Source: Martelella sp. AD-3 (GTDB taxonomy: Bacteria > Pseudomonadota > Alphaproteobacteria > Rhizobiales > Rhizobiaceae). Taken from it: a stretch of DNA of 64,000 nt. The stretch is from contig NZ_CP014275.1 in the NCBI RefSeq assembly GCF_001578105.1, positions 2,046,001 through 2,110,000 of the forward strand, written 5' to 3'. Both the position numbers and the translations under genes were made by a program. The notes below the pieces were generated by a model, which searched no databases, was not told the DNA's origin, and was given only the letters and a program-made list of their open reading frames with translations. Positions 26,453 to 37,500 of the stretch are shown one piece after another (position 1 is the first letter of the stretch; each line of letters starts with the position of its first letter).

Positions 26453-27127
26453 TCAGGCTGTGGCGATCATGTCGAGGGCGGACTCGAACAACCGCCTGCC
26501 GTCCGTTCCGCCGTGGGCCGGTTCGATCAGGTTTTCCGGATGCGGCATCATGCCCAGCACATTGCCCTGTTCATTGACCAGTCCCGCGATGTCGTTGATC
26601 GAACCGTTGGGATTGGTGTTCTCCGCATAGCGGAACACCACCTGGTTGTTGTCCTCGATGCGGGCGAGTTCGTCGGCCTCGGCAAAGTAGTTGCCGTCGT
26701 GGTGGGCGACCGGGCAGTTGATGATTTCGCCGGCCTGGTAGGCCGCGGTGAAGGCGGTGCGGTTGTTGGAAACCTGGAGCCGGACCTGGCGGCAGACGAA
26801 TTTGAGCGAGGCATTGCGCATCAGCGCGCCGGGCAAAAGGCCGGCCTCGAGCAGGATCTGGAAGCCGTTGCACACGCCGATGACGCGCACGCCGGCGCGG
26901 GCCTTTTCCGCGACCGCGCGCATGACCGGCATGCGGGCTGCGATCGCCCCGCAGCGCAGATAGTCGCCATAGGAAAAGCCGCCGGGAATGATGATCAGGT
27001 CGGCTTCCGGCAGTTCGGTCTCGGTCTGCCAGACGGTCACCGGGTCATGGCCGGATATGGTGCGGATCGCGGCGAACATGTCGCGATCGCGGTTGAGGCC
27101 GGGAAGCTGGATCAATGCGGTTTTCAT
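26453..27127 (-). CDS. purQ: Phosphoribosylformylglycinamidine synthase, glutaminase subunit PurQ
   Basis: Class I glutamine amidotransferase subunit (224 aa) that supplies ammonia for the fourth step of purine synthesis, converting FGAR to FGAM, in complex with PurS and PurL. The nucleophile Cys86 is in [16 protein letters not shown], and the His/Glu pair is in [30 protein letters not shown] is the PurQ signature. The ATG at 27127 begins [14 protein letters not shown]. It is the last gene of purC-purS-purQ, 23 bases after purS. purL is not adjacent: the next gene is the PagL-like deacylase. Confidence 0.97.
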   Translation of the reverse strand: MKTALIQLPGLNRDRDMFAAIRTISGHDPVTVWQTETELPEADLIIIPGGFSYGDYLRCGAIAARMPVMRAVAEKARAGVRVIGVCNGFQILLEAGLLPGALMRNASLKFVCRQVRLQVSNNRTAFTAAYQAGEIINCPVAHHDGNYFAEADELARIEDNNQVVFRYAENTNPNGSINDIAGLVNEQGNVLGMMPHPENLIEPAHGGTDGRRLFESALDMIATA

Positions 27128-27150
27128 GGCGTTCGTTCTCTTGCTTTCGC

Positions 27151-27399
27151 TCAGGCCTGGGTCAGCTCGATCGCGTAGTTCTCGATCACCATATTGGCCA
27201 GAAGCTTCTCGCACATGGCGGCGACATCGGCCTCGGCCTTGGCGCGGTCGTCGGTGTCCAGCGCAAGGTCGAAGACCTTGCCCTGGCGCGCGGCGGACAG
27301 GCCGTCAAATCCAAGACCGTGCAGGGCACCCTCGATCGCCTTTCCCTGCGGATCGAGAACGCCGTTCTTCAAGGTAACGATGACGCGTGCATTGATCAC
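27151..27399 (-). CDS. purS: Phosphoribosylformylglycinamidine synthase subunit PurS
   Basis: Small structural subunit (82 aa) that links PurQ and PurL in the multi-subunit FGAM synthase. It has the family pattern [40 protein letters not shown] and [17 protein letters not shown] start at the GTG at 27399 because it gives the standard N-terminus and has AGGA eight bases upstream; an upstream ATG at 27429 would overlap purC. It lies 19 bases after the purC stop. Confidence 0.95.
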   Translation of the reverse strand: MINARVIVTLKNGVLDPQGKAIEGALHGLGFDGLSAARQGKVFDLALDTDDRAKAEADVAAMCEKLLANMVIENYAIELTQA

Positions 27400-27418
27400 T
27401 GGTTCAATCCTCAATCTG

Positions 27419-28168
27419 CTATTTGACAAGCACCGGGCCGGCGGCGCGGGCGGGTTCGTTCTCGTTCATGATGCCCAGCCGGCGGGCAATTTCGGAGTGG
27501 GCATTGCCGGCAGCCTCGCCGCGCGCGTCGAGGTCCATCCGACGGCGCGTCTGCAGGTCGATGAGACGGCAGGAATCCGGAGAGATCTCGTCCGCCAGGA
27601 TGATGCGCATCATGTCGCCCTCGAACAGGCGGCCGCATTCGATCTTGAAATCGACAAGCTGCATGCCGGCGCCGAGAAACAGGCCAGACAGAAAATCGTT
27701 GATGCGGATCGCAAGCGCCACCATGTCGTCGAGCTCCGGCGGCACGGCCCAGCCGAAGGCGGTAATGTGCTCTTCTGTCACCAGCGGGTTGTCGAGTTCG
27801 TCCGATTTCAGCGAGAACTCGACGATGGAGCGGGGAAGGGGCGTGCCCTCCTCGATGCCGAGCCGGCGCGAAAGCGACCCGGCCGCGATATTGCGGACGG
27901 TCAGGATAAGCGGAATCATCTCCACCTCGCGCACGAGCTGCTCGCGCATGTTGAGGCGGCGGATGAAATGGGTGGGAATGCCGATCGCGTTCAAATGGCT
28001 GAAGACATATTCGGAGATGCGGTTGTTGAGCACGCCCTTGCCGTCTATGACCTCACCGGTGATGCCCGGCTCGGCATCATCCTTGAAGAACTGGATCAGC
28101 GTTCCGGGCTCGGGGCCTTCATAGAGTATCTTGCCCTTGCCTTCAAAAACCCGGCGGCGACGATTCAT
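27419..28168 (-). CDS. purC: SAICAR synthase
   Basis: Phosphoribosylaminoimidazole-succinocarboxamide synthase (249 aa), which ligates aspartate to CAIR with ATP. It begins [20 protein letters not shown] (ATP-binding loop), then [19 protein letters not shown] and [14 protein letters not shown] segments, and has the signature [11 protein letters not shown] followed by [15 protein letters not shown]. The ATG at 28168 is preferred to one 36 bases upstream because homologues begin there. It heads the purC-purS-purQ unit. The 28169-28449 gap shared with the divergent DUF1476 gene must hold both promoters; I see no clear operator. Confidence 0.96.
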   Translation of the reverse strand: MNRRRRVFEGKGKILYEGPEPGTLIQFFKDDAEPGITGEVIDGKGVLNNRISEYVFSHLNAIGIPTHFIRRLNMREQLVREVEMIPLILTVRNIAAGSLSRRLGIEEGTPLPRSIVEFSLKSDELDNPLVTEEHITAFGWAVPPELDDMVALAIRINDFLSGLFLGAGMQLVDFKIECGRLFEGDMMRIILADEISPDSCRLIDLQTRRRMDLDARGEAAGNAHSEIARRLGIMNENEPARAAGPVLVK

Positions 28169-28449
28169 TTTTTGTCTCGTATCGTTGGCGTGGCTTTGGC
28201 CCACGCGTTATTTCTGTCTCTCTCGCTGGAATAGCGAAGTCGTGCGGCTTTCTCAATCAAAACCAAGCGTTTTTCAAGGCATTTGCTTCCAAGGGTTGGG
28301 GGAGCGGCATCCTCGGAGCGGATTTCATCTTGGATTTTAAACGATCTTATTAAAATAGTTAAATCTGACTGCTTTTCAAATGTCAGTTTTGAAGCCATTC
28401 TCATGTCCAGAGGAAACGGCCGCCGCGGTGCGGCAAGAGGGAGGTGGAC

Positions 28450-28770
28450 ATGTCCGGATCGATCTTCACCGATCGCGAGCGTGCCTTCGAGGCAGCCTAT
28501 GTGCAGCAGGAAGCCGCGCGCTTTCGCGTGATCGCGCGGCGCAACCGGATGCTTGCCGCCTGGGCGGCGGACCTTCTCGGGCGCGATGATCTCGAAATCT
28601 ACGCAAGCGAAGTGATCGCGGCTGATTTCACCCATGCCGGCCATGACGACGTGTTGAAGAAGCTGATGCGCGACTTCGCCGAGGGGGGCGTCAATATTGA
28701 CGAGGAGACGGTGCGGACGAAGATGCAGGCCCTGCTGCAGGCTGCCAGCCGGCAGAGCGAGCAGATCTGA
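28450..28770 (+). CDS. DUF1476 protein, F1-ATPase inhibitor zeta-like
   Basis: Small helical protein (106 aa) of the DUF1476 family, whose Paracoccus member is the zeta inhibitor of the F1Fo-ATP synthase. The N-terminal IFTDRERAFEAAYVQQEAAR is the segment that inserts into F1 in the known inhibitor. The rest is four predicted helices with WAADLLGRDDLEIYASEVIA. GGAGG precedes the ATG by five bases, which decides this start over a GTG six bases earlier. It is divergent from purC, a common arrangement in Hyphomicrobiales. Inhibitory function is inferred from the family. Confidence 0.9.
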   Translation: MSGSIFTDRERAFEAAYVQQEAARFRVIARRNRMLAAWAADLLGRDDLEIYASEVIAADFTHAGHDDVLKKLMRDFAEGGVNIDEETVRTKMQALLQAASRQSEQI

Positions 28771-28773
28771 GTC

Positions 28774-29991
28774 TCAGAGGAGATCCCCGCCAAGCAGCAT
28801 CACCTCAAGCGGGGCGCCGGGTCGCACCGCATCGTCTGCGGGCGGGCGGATGATCAGGCAATCGGCGTCGGCCAGGGTGGCGATCAGTGACGAATCCTGG
28901 CTCTCGCAGGCAGCGACGCTTTTTTTGCCCCGATCGGTGAAACGGGCGCGCATATAGTGGCGACGCGGCCCGTTGGGTCCGATCGCCTCCGCGGCGAAGG
29001 CCCGGCGAAGGCGATTGCGGGCGGGAAGCGCAGCGAGGCGACGGATGAGCGGTTCGGCGAAGATCAGCGCGCAGACATAGGCCGAGACGGGATTGCCGGG
29101 CAGGCCGAGCACCTTCATGTCGCCGAGATTGCCGACCATGAGCGGTTTGCCCGGCCGCATGGCAATCTTCCAGAAATCGAGCGACATGCCCAAAGACTGC
29201 AAGGTCGGGCCGACGAGATCCCGATCGCCGACGGACGCACCGCCGATGGTGATCAGGACATCCGCCCCCCATTGGCGCGCGCGCTCGACCGCAGCCTCGA
29301 TCGCGGCCGCGTTATCACGGGCGATGCCGAGGTCGCGGGTCTCGCCGCCGTTTTCGCGGGCGAGCGATTGCAGCGCAATCCCCGCCGAAGCTGAAATCTG
29401 GCCCGGGCCGGGCATTTCTCCCGGCGGCACAAGCTCGTCCCCGGTGGCCAGCACGGCGATCTTCGGACGGCGATGGACGGGCAGCGTCCCGTGGCCGCCG
29501 GCGGCGGCGAGAGAGAGGCTGCGCGCGTCAAGCAGACGGCCTTCAGCGAGCAGAACCTGTCCTTCGTGAAAATCCTGCCCGGCGGCGCGGATATTGGCGT
29601 TTTTCGCCACGGGCTCCGTGATGCGGATACGGTCGCCCATGACCTCCGTATTCTCCTGGATCACCACACTGTCGGCGCCGGGCGGCAGCGGCGCGCCGGT
29701 GAAAATGCGGATCGCGGTTGCGGGGGCGACGGATATCTCCGGCGTCTCTCCGGCGGCAACCGTGCCGATCACCGAGAGCGTCGCGCCGGTTGTGGCGTCG
29801 TCGGACCGGACCGCGTAGCCGTCCATGGCCGAGGCGCTGAAGGGCGGCTGGGTGATGCGCGAGAGCAGATCTTCGGCCAGCACGCGACCGTCGGCCTCGA
29901 CCAGATCGCAGGTTTCCCTATCCGGGATCGGCAATACGCCGTCCAGCAGGATAGCGAGCGCCTCGTCAACGGGCAGAAGCGAGCCGGCCAT
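28774..29991 (-). CDS. moeA: Molybdopterin molybdenumtransferase MoeA
   Basis: Catalyses molybdenum insertion into adenylylated molybdopterin in Moco synthesis (405 aa). Domain order is typical: MoeA N-terminal region with PPFSASAMDGYAVRSDD (about residue 48), IFTGAPLPPGADSVVIQENT, then the MoCF-binding domain with KIAVLATGDELVPPGE and ITIGGASVGDRDLV, and a C-terminal barrel after VLGLPGNPVSAYVCA. It follows moaC by three bases and closes the trpD-trpC-moaC-moeA unit. lexA, which often follows in related genomes, is not present here; the next gene converges. Confidence 0.97.
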   Translation of the reverse strand: MAGSLLPVDEALAILLDGVLPIPDRETCDLVEADGRVLAEDLLSRITQPPFSASAMDGYAVRSDDATTGATLSVIGTVAAGETPEISVAPATAIRIFTGAPLPPGADSVVIQENTEVMGDRIRITEPVAKNANIRAAGQDFHEGQVLLAEGRLLDARSLSLAAAGGHGTLPVHRRPKIAVLATGDELVPPGEMPGPGQISASAGIALQSLARENGGETRDLGIARDNAAAIEAAVERARQWGADVLITIGGASVGDRDLVGPTLQSLGMSLDFWKIAMRPGKPLMVGNLGDMKVLGLPGNPVSAYVCALIFAEPLIRRLAALPARNRLRRAFAAEAIGPNGPRRHYMRARFTDRGKKSVAACESQDSSLIATLADADCLIIRPPADDAVRPGAPLEVMLLGGDLL

Positions 29992-29994
29992 GAT

Positions 29995-30489
29995 CTATGC
30001 CTCCGATCGTTTGTAGTCGCCGCTCGCGCCGCCGGACTTCTCCACGAGGCGGATCGCGCCGATTTCCATCTCCCGGTCGGCCGCCTTTGCCATGTCGTAG
30101 ATCGTCAGGCAGGCAACTGAAACGGCCGTCAGCGCCTCCATCTCGACGCCGGTCTTTCCGGTAAGCCGGGTCGTGGCCGTAACGCGCAGGCCGGGCAGGG
30201 CGGTATCGGCTACGATATCGACCGCGATCCTGGTGAGCATCAGCGGGTGGCAGAGCGGAATGAGGTTGGCGGTCTGCTTGGCGCCCATGATCCCGGCAAG
30301 GCGCGCGGTGGCGATCACGTCACCCTTCTTCGCATTGCCGTTTTCGATCAGCGCGAGCGTCTCGGGCTTCATGCGCACGAAACCTTCTGCCGTGGCCGTC
30401 CGCACTGTCTCGTCCTTGCCGCCGACATCGACCATATTGGCCGAGCCGTCGGCCGCGATATGGGTCAGGTTTGTGGGCCTGCCGCTCAT
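29995..30489 (-). CDS. moaC: Cyclic pyranopterin monophosphate synthase MoaC
   Basis: Second enzyme of molybdenum-cofactor synthesis (164 aa), converting the MoaA product to cPMP. The signatures are [19 protein letters not shown] at the start, [16 protein letters not shown] near the middle and [20 protein letters not shown] near the end. The Lys and Asp needed for catalysis lie in those segments. The ATG at 30489 overlaps the trpC stop (ATGA), so the longer ORF is not used and translation is coupled. Confidence 0.97.
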   Translation of the reverse strand: MSGRPTNLTHIAADGSANMVDVGGKDETVRTATAEGFVRMKPETLALIENGNAKKGDVIATARLAGIMGAKQTANLIPLCHPLMLTRIAVDIVADTALPGLRVTATTRLTGKTGVEMEALTAVSVACLTIYDMAKAADREMEIGAIRLVEKSGGASGDYKRSEA

Positions 30490-31301
30490 CGCGCCGGAAG
30501 CTCCGCGCCAGTGCCGGTCAGAAGCGCGCGCGTGGCACCGATAATATCGTCCTGTCGCATCAGACTTTCGCCCACGAGGAAGGTGGTGATGCCGCTCTTT
30601 TTCAGACGCAGACAATCGTCATGGACGAAGATGCCGCTTTCTCCGACGAGCAGCCGGTCGTCCGGCACCATCTTGACGAGGCGTTCGCTGGTCTCGAGCG
30701 TAACCTCAAAATTCCTGAGATTACGGTTATTTATACCGATCATCTGAGAGGAAAGCTTAAGCGCACGCGCGCATTCTTCCTCGTTATGGACCTCAAGCAG
30801 CGCATCCATGCCGAGTTCGAAGGCGGTCTCTTCCAGCGCGCGCGCCTCGTCATCGGAAAGGCTTGCCATGATGATCAGGATGCAATCGGCGCCCCAGGCA
30901 CGGGCCTCGTGCACCTGATAGGGCTCGAACATGAAATCCTTGCGCAGCGCTGGCAGGGCGCAGGCATTGCGGGCGGCGGCGAGAAACTCGGGCGCGCCCT
31001 GGAAGCTCGGCGTATCGGTGAGCACAGAAAGGCAGGCCGCGCCGCCCGCCTCATAGGCCCTGGCGAAGGCAGGCGGATCGAAATCCGGGCGGATCAGCCC
31101 TTTTGAGGGGCTTGCCTTCTTGATCTCGGCGATCAGGCCGAAACGGCCCTCGTTCTGTTTCCGGCGGAGTGCGGCCAGAAAGCCGCGCGGCTTTTCCTGG
31201 TCGGCTGCGCGCGCCTTCAGGTCGTCGAGCGAAACCTTCGCCTTGGCGGCGGCGATCTCTTCGCGCTTGTAGGCCTCGATCTTTCGCAGGATATCGGTCA
31301 T
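30486..31301 (-). CDS. trpC: Indole-3-glycerol phosphate synthase
   Basis: TIM-barrel enzyme of tryptophan synthesis (271 aa), closing CdRP to indole-3-glycerol phosphate. It starts [20 protein letters not shown]. Active-site segments are [55 protein letters not shown] and [16 protein letters not shown], ending with VGESGIF. Monofunctional: no TrpF fused. The ATG at 31301 is chosen over one nine bases upstream by homology to the common N-terminus. It lies nine bases after trpD and overlaps moaC. Confidence 0.97.
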   Translation of the reverse strand: MTDILRKIEAYKREEIAAAKAKVSLDDLKARAADQEKPRGFLAALRRKQNEGRFGLIAEIKKASPSKGLIRPDFDPPAFARAYEAGGAACLSVLTDTPSFQGAPEFLAAARNACALPALRKDFMFEPYQVHEARAWGADCILIIMASLSDDEARALEETAFELGMDALLEVHNEEECARALKLSSQMIGINNRNLRNFEVTLETSERLVKMVPDDRLLVGESGIFVHDDCLRLKKSGITTFLVGESLMRQDDIIGATRALLTGTGAELPAR

Positions 31302-31310
31302 CAGCGGCAC

Positions 31311-32333
31311 TCAGCCTTCGCTTTTCTGGTTGGAGACGGCAACGAGCCGGTCGAGCGCGAGCGCCGCATTGCCGCTTTCCAGCGATTGCGCGGCGATCGC
31401 CATCGCGTCGGAAAGCGTCTCGCCCTTCCCGGCAATCATCAGCGCAGCGGCCGCATTGCAGAGCGCAATGTCGCGATAGGCGTTGCGCTCGCCGGAAAGC
31501 ACCTTGCGGAGCGCCGCGGCGTTCACCTTGCCGTCACCGCCGCGAAGCGCGTCGAGCATCACCGCCTCGACGCCGAAATCCTTCGGCGTCAGCGAATACT
31601 CGCGAATCTTGCCATCGGAAAGCTCGGCGATCCGGGTCGTACCCGTCGTTGTGATTTCGTCGAGACCCTCGCCGTGCACGACCCATACGGTCTCGGACCC
31701 GAGATCGCGCAGCACCTCGGCAAGCGGCACCAGCCATTGCGGCGCGAACACGCCGAGCAACTGACTCTTTACGCCGGCCGGGTTCGAAAGCGGGCCGAGA
31801 AGATTGAAGATCGTCCGCGTGCCAAGTTCGACCCGCGACGGGCCGACATGGCGCATGGCCGCATGATGCTTCTGCGCGAACATGAAGCCGATGCCGGCTT
31901 CCTCGAGGCAGGCCTCGATGATCTCCGGACCGGTATCCAGTTCCACGCCGAGTTCCGACAGGCTGTCGGCCGTGCCCGAACGCGAACTCAGCGCCCGGTT
32001 GCCATGCTTTGCCACCGTCACTCCGGCACCGGCCGTCACGATGGCCGCGAGCGTCGAGATATTGTAGGTACCCGCGCCGTCGCCGCCCGTGCCAACGATA
32101 TCGATCGCGTGGTCCGGCGCCCTGACCGGCAGCATCTTCGCGCGCATCGTCGTGACGGCGCCGACGATCTCGTCGACCGTCTCGCCCTTGACCCTGAGCG
32201 CCATCAGGAAGCCGCCGATCTGCGACGGGGTGGCCTCGCCCGACATCAGGATATCGAAGGCCTGGCGGGATTCCTCGCTCGAAAGCGACTGGCCGTCGGC
32301 GACCTTGGCGATGAAGGGTTTCAGTTCGGACAT
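31311..32333 (-). CDS. trpD: Anthranilate phosphoribosyltransferase
   Basis: Transfers phosphoribose from PRPP to anthranilate (340 aa). It has the PRPP/diphosphate motif [20 protein letters not shown] at about residue 78, the [20 protein letters not shown] segment, [20 protein letters not shown] and [17 protein letters not shown]. No TrpG domain is fused. The gene follows ppiD by 12 bases on the same strand and is probably cotranscribed with ppiD, trpC, moaC and moeA. Confidence 0.98.
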   Translation of the reverse strand: MSELKPFIAKVADGQSLSSEESRQAFDILMSGEATPSQIGGFLMALRVKGETVDEIVGAVTTMRAKMLPVRAPDHAIDIVGTGGDGAGTYNISTLAAIVTAGAGVTVAKHGNRALSSRSGTADSLSELGVELDTGPEIIEACLEEAGIGFMFAQKHHAAMRHVGPSRVELGTRTIFNLLGPLSNPAGVKSQLLGVFAPQWLVPLAEVLRDLGSETVWVVHGEGLDEITTTGTTRIAELSDGKIREYSLTPKDFGVEAVMLDALRGGDGKVNAAALRKVLSGERNAYRDIALCNAAAALMIAGKGETLSDAMAIAAQSLESGNAALALDRLVAVSNQKSEG

Positions 32334-32345
32334 GGCTTTTCTCGC

Positions 32346-34241
32346 TTATCGCAGGTTCACCGCCTGCTGTGCGAGCGTCTGGTTGATCGAGACGCCGTAC
32401 TCGCTCTGCAGCTTGTTGATCATTTCATCGAGGATATCGTCTCCGGCCGAAGACGCAATGGCGGTGATGACCTGGTTGTCGCCGCTGGTTTCCAGCGTAT
32501 CGGAGGGATTGACCACGGTTGCCACCGACAGCACGATCTGCTCGGTCCCGCCATCGCGCGGGGCGGTGGCCACGGTCCCGAGCGGACCGCTGAAGGCCGC
32601 CGCGATGGCCTCGGGGCCAAGGTCGCTGTTCTGCGAATTGCGCGTGATCGACGGGCTCTGCTGCACGTCAATGGCCAGATCGTCGGCCACCTGCTGCAGG
32701 CTTTCGCCGTTCTCCACGCGCTGTTTCATCTCGTCGGCCCTGGCCGCAAGCGCGTCGCGCTGCTGTTCGGCCGCCCAGTCGGTCTCGACCTGGCTGCGGA
32801 CCTCATCGAAGGTACGATCGCGCGGCGGAGTGATATCTTCGACCTCGTACCAGACAACGCCGCCGTCATCGAGGTTCAGCGGCAGGTTCTCAAGCCCTGT
32901 ATCGCTTTCGAAGGCCGCGCCGACAAGCTCGGTGCCCAGCGGAATGTCTTCGATCGGGTTGCCGTTCGGATCACGACCGTTGGCGTCGATGGCATCGATC
33001 GTAACCGCTTCGAGACCGAGGCTCTGTGCGGCCTCGGCCATGCTGGCGCCGCCGGCGCGCTGGTCCTCGTACTGGTTCTCGACGTTGAGGATGTCGTCGG
33101 CGGCCTGCTGTTCGGCAAGCTCCGTGCGGATCTGGTCCTCGACATCGGCAAGCGGCGTCGTGCTTTCCGGCTCGATATCCGTAACGCGTATGATGACCGG
33201 ACCGAAATTGCCCTGCACGACGCCGCTCACGCCGCCTGCCTCGGGAATGGCAAAGGCTGCCTCGTCGATCGCCTGGTCGGGGAACTGGCCCTTCTCGTAG
33301 ATGCCGAGCGTCACGTCGGCCGGCGTGCGACCGGCTTCGGAGACAAGCTGGTCGAAAGTCTTTGTGCCGTCCTCAAGCGCCTGGGCCGCCTGTTCGGCGG
33401 CAGCCTGATCGGCGAAGGTCATCTGCTGGATCCGGCGTTCTTCGGGCGTCGTGTAATTGGCGATCCGAGCCTCGTAATCGGCCCTGACGGCGGCATCGGA
33501 GACCGCGTCGGGATCGGCGATGTCGGAAGGGCGGAGCGCGACATAGGAGATCTTGCGATATTCGGGCGCGCGGTAGGCGGCCTGGCGCTGTTCGAACCAG
33601 GGCTGAAGAACCTCGTCGCCCGGCGACTTGATCGGCGCGACAAAGGCGTTGTTGAGAACGATATAGTCGACCACGCGGCTCTGGGACCGGTATTCGCGGA
33701 TGGCATCCACGAGCGTTTTCGGCGGCACGAAACCGTCGGCCATGCCGTCGACGATCTGGGAACGCACGGCGACCTTGCTGCGCTCGGCCACATAGTCATC
33801 CTCGTTTAGGCCGACATTGCGCAGGAGCGCGCTGAAGCGCTGGCGGTCGAATCGCCCGTCGGCGTTCTGGAAGGCGGGATCCTGGGCGATGATCTCGGCC
33901 AGCCGGTCTTCGGAGAGGCCGAGATTCATATCGTCGGCAAGTTGGTCGAGGGCAGCCCCCGCAACGAGCTGGGCATAGACCTGCTGGTCGACGCCGATCA
34001 TGCGGGCTTCCTCGCCGGTCAGCCGGCGGCCGAACTGGTTGCTCAGGCTGTTCATCTGGCGTTGGTAGGCAAGGCGGTATTCATTGGCCGAGACGGTCTT
34101 GTCGCCGACCTGAACCACCACATCCGAATTGCCAGAAAACAGCGCGCTTGAGGCGCCCCAGACGCCGAACGAAATGATCAGCAGGATCAGCAGGAGTTTC
34201 GCGACCCAGGTCTGGGCGCCTTTGCGCATTGTTTCAAGCAT
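32346..34241 (-). CDS. ppiD: PpiD/SurA-type periplasmic peptidyl-prolyl isomerase
   Basis: Membrane-anchored folding factor (631 aa). A cytosolic N-terminus (MLETMRKGAQTWVAK) is followed by one transmembrane helix (LLLILLIISFGVWGASSALF, about residues 16-35) and a SurA-N-like chaperone region to about residue 190. Next comes a parvulin-like PPIC region around residues 260-370 (GIYEKGQFPDQAIDEAAFAI, VVQGNFGPVIIRVTDIEP) and a C-terminal helical domain. The order matches PpiD, which acts on outer-membrane and secreted proteins at the Sec exit. Acidic composition (Asp/Gln-rich) is normal for the group. Isomerase activity of PpiD proteins is often weak, so the chaperone role is the safer claim. 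Confidence 0.92.
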   Translation of the reverse strand: MLETMRKGAQTWVAKLLLILLIISFGVWGASSALFSGNSDVVVQVGDKTVSANEYRLAYQRQMNSLSNQFGRRLTGEEARMIGVDQQVYAQLVAGAALDQLADDMNLGLSEDRLAEIIAQDPAFQNADGRFDRQRFSALLRNVGLNEDDYVAERSKVAVRSQIVDGMADGFVPPKTLVDAIREYRSQSRVVDYIVLNNAFVAPIKSPGDEVLQPWFEQRQAAYRAPEYRKISYVALRPSDIADPDAVSDAAVRADYEARIANYTTPEERRIQQMTFADQAAAEQAAQALEDGTKTFDQLVSEAGRTPADVTLGIYEKGQFPDQAIDEAAFAIPEAGGVSGVVQGNFGPVIIRVTDIEPESTTPLADVEDQIRTELAEQQAADDILNVENQYEDQRAGGASMAEAAQSLGLEAVTIDAIDANGRDPNGNPIEDIPLGTELVGAAFESDTGLENLPLNLDDGGVVWYEVEDITPPRDRTFDEVRSQVETDWAAEQQRDALAARADEMKQRVENGESLQQVADDLAIDVQQSPSITRNSQNSDLGPEAIAAAFSGPLGTVATAPRDGGTEQIVLSVATVVNPSDTLETSGDNQVITAIASSAGDDILDEMINKLQSEYGVSINQTLAQQAVNLR

Positions 34242-34355
34242 TCTCGAGCGGTCCCTGTTTTCCGGTCATAAGGGTTTGTGACGCTTCTTAGACGAAGATT
34301 GAGCGGAATTGAAGCCATAGCTGCATGCGCGGTTAAATCAGGGAGCCCAAGCGAA

Positions 34356-34371
34356 TTAACCAAGCGCTAAC
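34356..34371. promoter_or_regulatory. CtrA-like box upstream of the large autotransporter
   Basis: TTAA, seven bases, CTAAC: one mismatch from the CtrA consensus TTAA-N7-TTAAC. It lies about 140 bases before the autotransporter ATG in the 270-base gap between it and ppiD. A GC hairpin (CCGGCC/GGCCGG, about 34455-34474) sits in the likely leader. Short motif, so only suggestive. Confidence 0.3.
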
Positions 34372-34511
34372 CATAAACATTAAGCATGACGGCCAATTCT
34401 CCCCTCGCAAGAAGTTCTTAATTTACTGCAGTCCAGAATTGCAGGCATGCGAGACCGGCCGTCGGACAGGCCGGCGACAAGAGGTTCGAGCGTTTCTGTG
34501 CTGGAGGTGTC

Positions 34512-37500
34512 ATGCGTAATGTGAGTTTGCGGCTGAAGGCGGCCCGTTCGGTCTTCCTGAGTTCGTCCGCCCTGTTCCTCCTCTGGGGCGCAGCCGGCCA
34601 TGCCGCCGATTTCCAGTGGACCGGAGCCGAATCGACCGACTGGTACACAGCCAACAACTGGCTCGAGAACGGCGCGGCCACGACCAACACGCCCAAGACC
34701 GGTGACAACGTTACCATCAACACCACGGCCAATGCGCCGGTTCTGCCGACCGATCGCGGCACGGAATATATCAGCACTTTCGTCATCGGCGACACGGCGA
34801 CCGGGCGGGTGACGTCGAATGCCACGATCAACGGCGAGCGGACGCGTCTCGGCGCATCGGCCGGCGGCAACGGCACGCTGACGCTCGGCGCGGGCGGCCA
34901 GGTGCAGATGGACAATTCGATCATCGTCGGCGATGCCGGTACGGGCCGGGTCAGCATGTCCGACGGCGCGACCGGCCAGACGGCCTCGATCATTCTCGGC
35001 AATGCGGATGGCAGTTCGGGCACCGTCACGCTTTCCGGCAGCGGCACGAGCCTCAGGACCTACGGCACGGGCGCCAACGGGCTTTCGGTGGCAAACAGTG
35101 GTAGCGGCAATCTCAGCGTCTCCGACGGCGCCTTCATCGAATCGGACCAGGCGATCGTCGGCCGCAATGCGGGCGGCGCGGGCAGTGTTACCCTGTCGGG
35201 CGCCGGTACGCAGTGGAACGGCTATGGCGCGACCACCATCGGCAGCAGCGGCAAGGGCACCGTCATGGTGCAGAGCGGCGCGCATGCAATCAGCGGCTCG
35301 CTTTCGATCGGCGAGAACACGTCCTCCACCGGCAATGAAGCGACGGTGACCGGCAGCGGTTCGCTGTGGAACGTCTATAATGACATTTCACTTGGCGGCA
35401 ATGTGAACACCGGCGGCACGGGCGGCGAAGGCACGCTTTCGGTCCTTGACGGCGCGACCATGACCGCGAGCAATGCCTATATCGGCAATGTTTCGAGTGG
35501 CGAGGGTACGGTTTATGTCGACGGCGCCGGCTCGCAATTGCAGCTTTCCGCCTCGCTCAGGGTCGGGCGCAATGGCGATGGCCGCCTGGCGGTTTCGAAT
35601 GGCGGCTCCGTCACGGCGGATTTCGCGCTGGTCGGCGCGAATGCGAACAGCACCGGCATACTTTACGTCACCGATGCCGGCAGCGAGATGACGCTCACCA
35701 ATCGCATGACCGTCGGTGCGACGGGCGAGGGGCTGCTCGGGTTGGAAAACGGAGGAACGCTGAACTCGAACGGCGGCATTATCGGGCGCGATGCCGGCAG
35801 CATCGGCATAGTCGGCGTGACTGGCGGTGCCACATGGAACAACACATCGAACCTTGAGGTCGGTTCCGAGGGGGCTGGCCTTCTGGTGATTGCTGACGGC
35901 GGCATCGTCAACAACCGTACGGTTGAAATCGGGACGACGGCGACCGGCGAGGGTCTTGTCACCCTGGGCGGCGTGGGTACATCCTGGAACGTGGATGGCG
36001 GCATCACAGTCGGCGTGGAAGGCAATGGCGGAATTCTTGTCACCGATGGCAGCATCGTGACCAGTACCGAGAGCACAATTGCTTCGGGGGCGGATTCGAT
36101 CGGTCTCGTTGCCGTAGACGGCGCCGGTTCTTCGTGGACGATCGACGGCGACCTCACGGTCGGCGAGAACGGAACCGGCGTCCTGCAGCTTTCCGACGGG
36201 GGCACGCTGACGGCCGACAAACTTGTGTTGGCCGCAAATGCCGGTTCGACCGGAAGCCTTGTCATCGGCTCCCTGCCGGATGTCGCGCCGCAAGGCCCAG
36301 GCACGCTCGACGTCAACGAAGTCTCCTTCGGCGACGGGCAGGGCTATCTGGTCTTCAACCACACGTCTTCCGACTATGAGTTCTCGCGCGTGATCAGCGG
36401 CACGGTCGATATCGGCGCCTTTGCCGGAACCACCATTCTGACGGCCGACAACACCAATAAGGGCAATACCTATATCGACACCGGCGCTGAAATCCAGGTC
36501 GGCAATGGCGGCACGACCGGCACGCTGCAGGGCAATGCGGCAATCGAAACCGGCGGCAAGCTGAGCTTTGCCCGTTCCGACGACATCGAATTTGCCGGTC
36601 TTCTGCGTGGTACCGGCACGGTCTCGCAGAAAGGGCCGGGCACGCTGCGGCTGACGGCCGACAATGACCAGTTCGCAGGCACGCTCGAGGCGGAAAGCGG
36701 CACCTTCCTGGTGGACGGTTCGCTTCGCGGCACGAAAGCGGACATCAAGGCTGGCGCTGCCTTTGGCGGTTCGGGCGAGATCGGTTCGACCACGGTGCGC
36801 ACCGGCGGCACCTTCCTTTCCGGCGACGAGAAGGGATCGATCACCGTCAATGGCGACCTCGACTTCGAGCCTGACGCGACCTATGCGGCGGTCATCCAGA
36901 CCAGCCAGGTTCCGGCCAAGGTCTCCGGCACGGTTGCCTTCGATGAAACCGAGCTCGATGTCGACTTTGTCGACGGCGGCGAGTTGAAGCAACAATACAC
37001 GCTGGTGGAGGCCGGCGCGATCACCGGCACCTATGAGGCGCCGCTTGCCTCGCTGCCCTCGCAGTTCCGCGGAACGATCTCGCAGGATGCGAACAGGCTC
37101 AACATGTCTCTCGCCTATGTCGGCGGCAATTTCAATTTCTCCGCCCTCGGCAGGGGCGTCAACGATCAGCTGGTCAAGGCCTTCAACGACGGCGTGCCGC
37201 TGACGGGAACCTTGTCTGCCGGCATGCTGCAATCGGGCAGCGCCTACGAGGCGGCGATGACGACCCTTGGCGGCGAACTGGGCATCAACGCAACGATGAC
37301 GGCCAATCTCGGCATGCAGGATTTCCTGCGCCGCTCGTCCAACCCAAGCCGGTTGTTCACCGGATGGCGGCCGATCGAGGTAAAGAAAGACGACGCTCTG
37401 CCGTCGGCGAATGAAACATCGGCGCTCGCCTACTGGAACCTCGGCACGCCGTCGAGCCGCCAGCCGCAATGGGACTGGGCCTCGGCCGGTCGCGGCGCGA

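Noticed and set aside
28169..28449. A riboswitch in front of purC
   Set aside because: No guanine or glycine riboswitch core could be recognised; the gap only needs to hold two divergent promoters.
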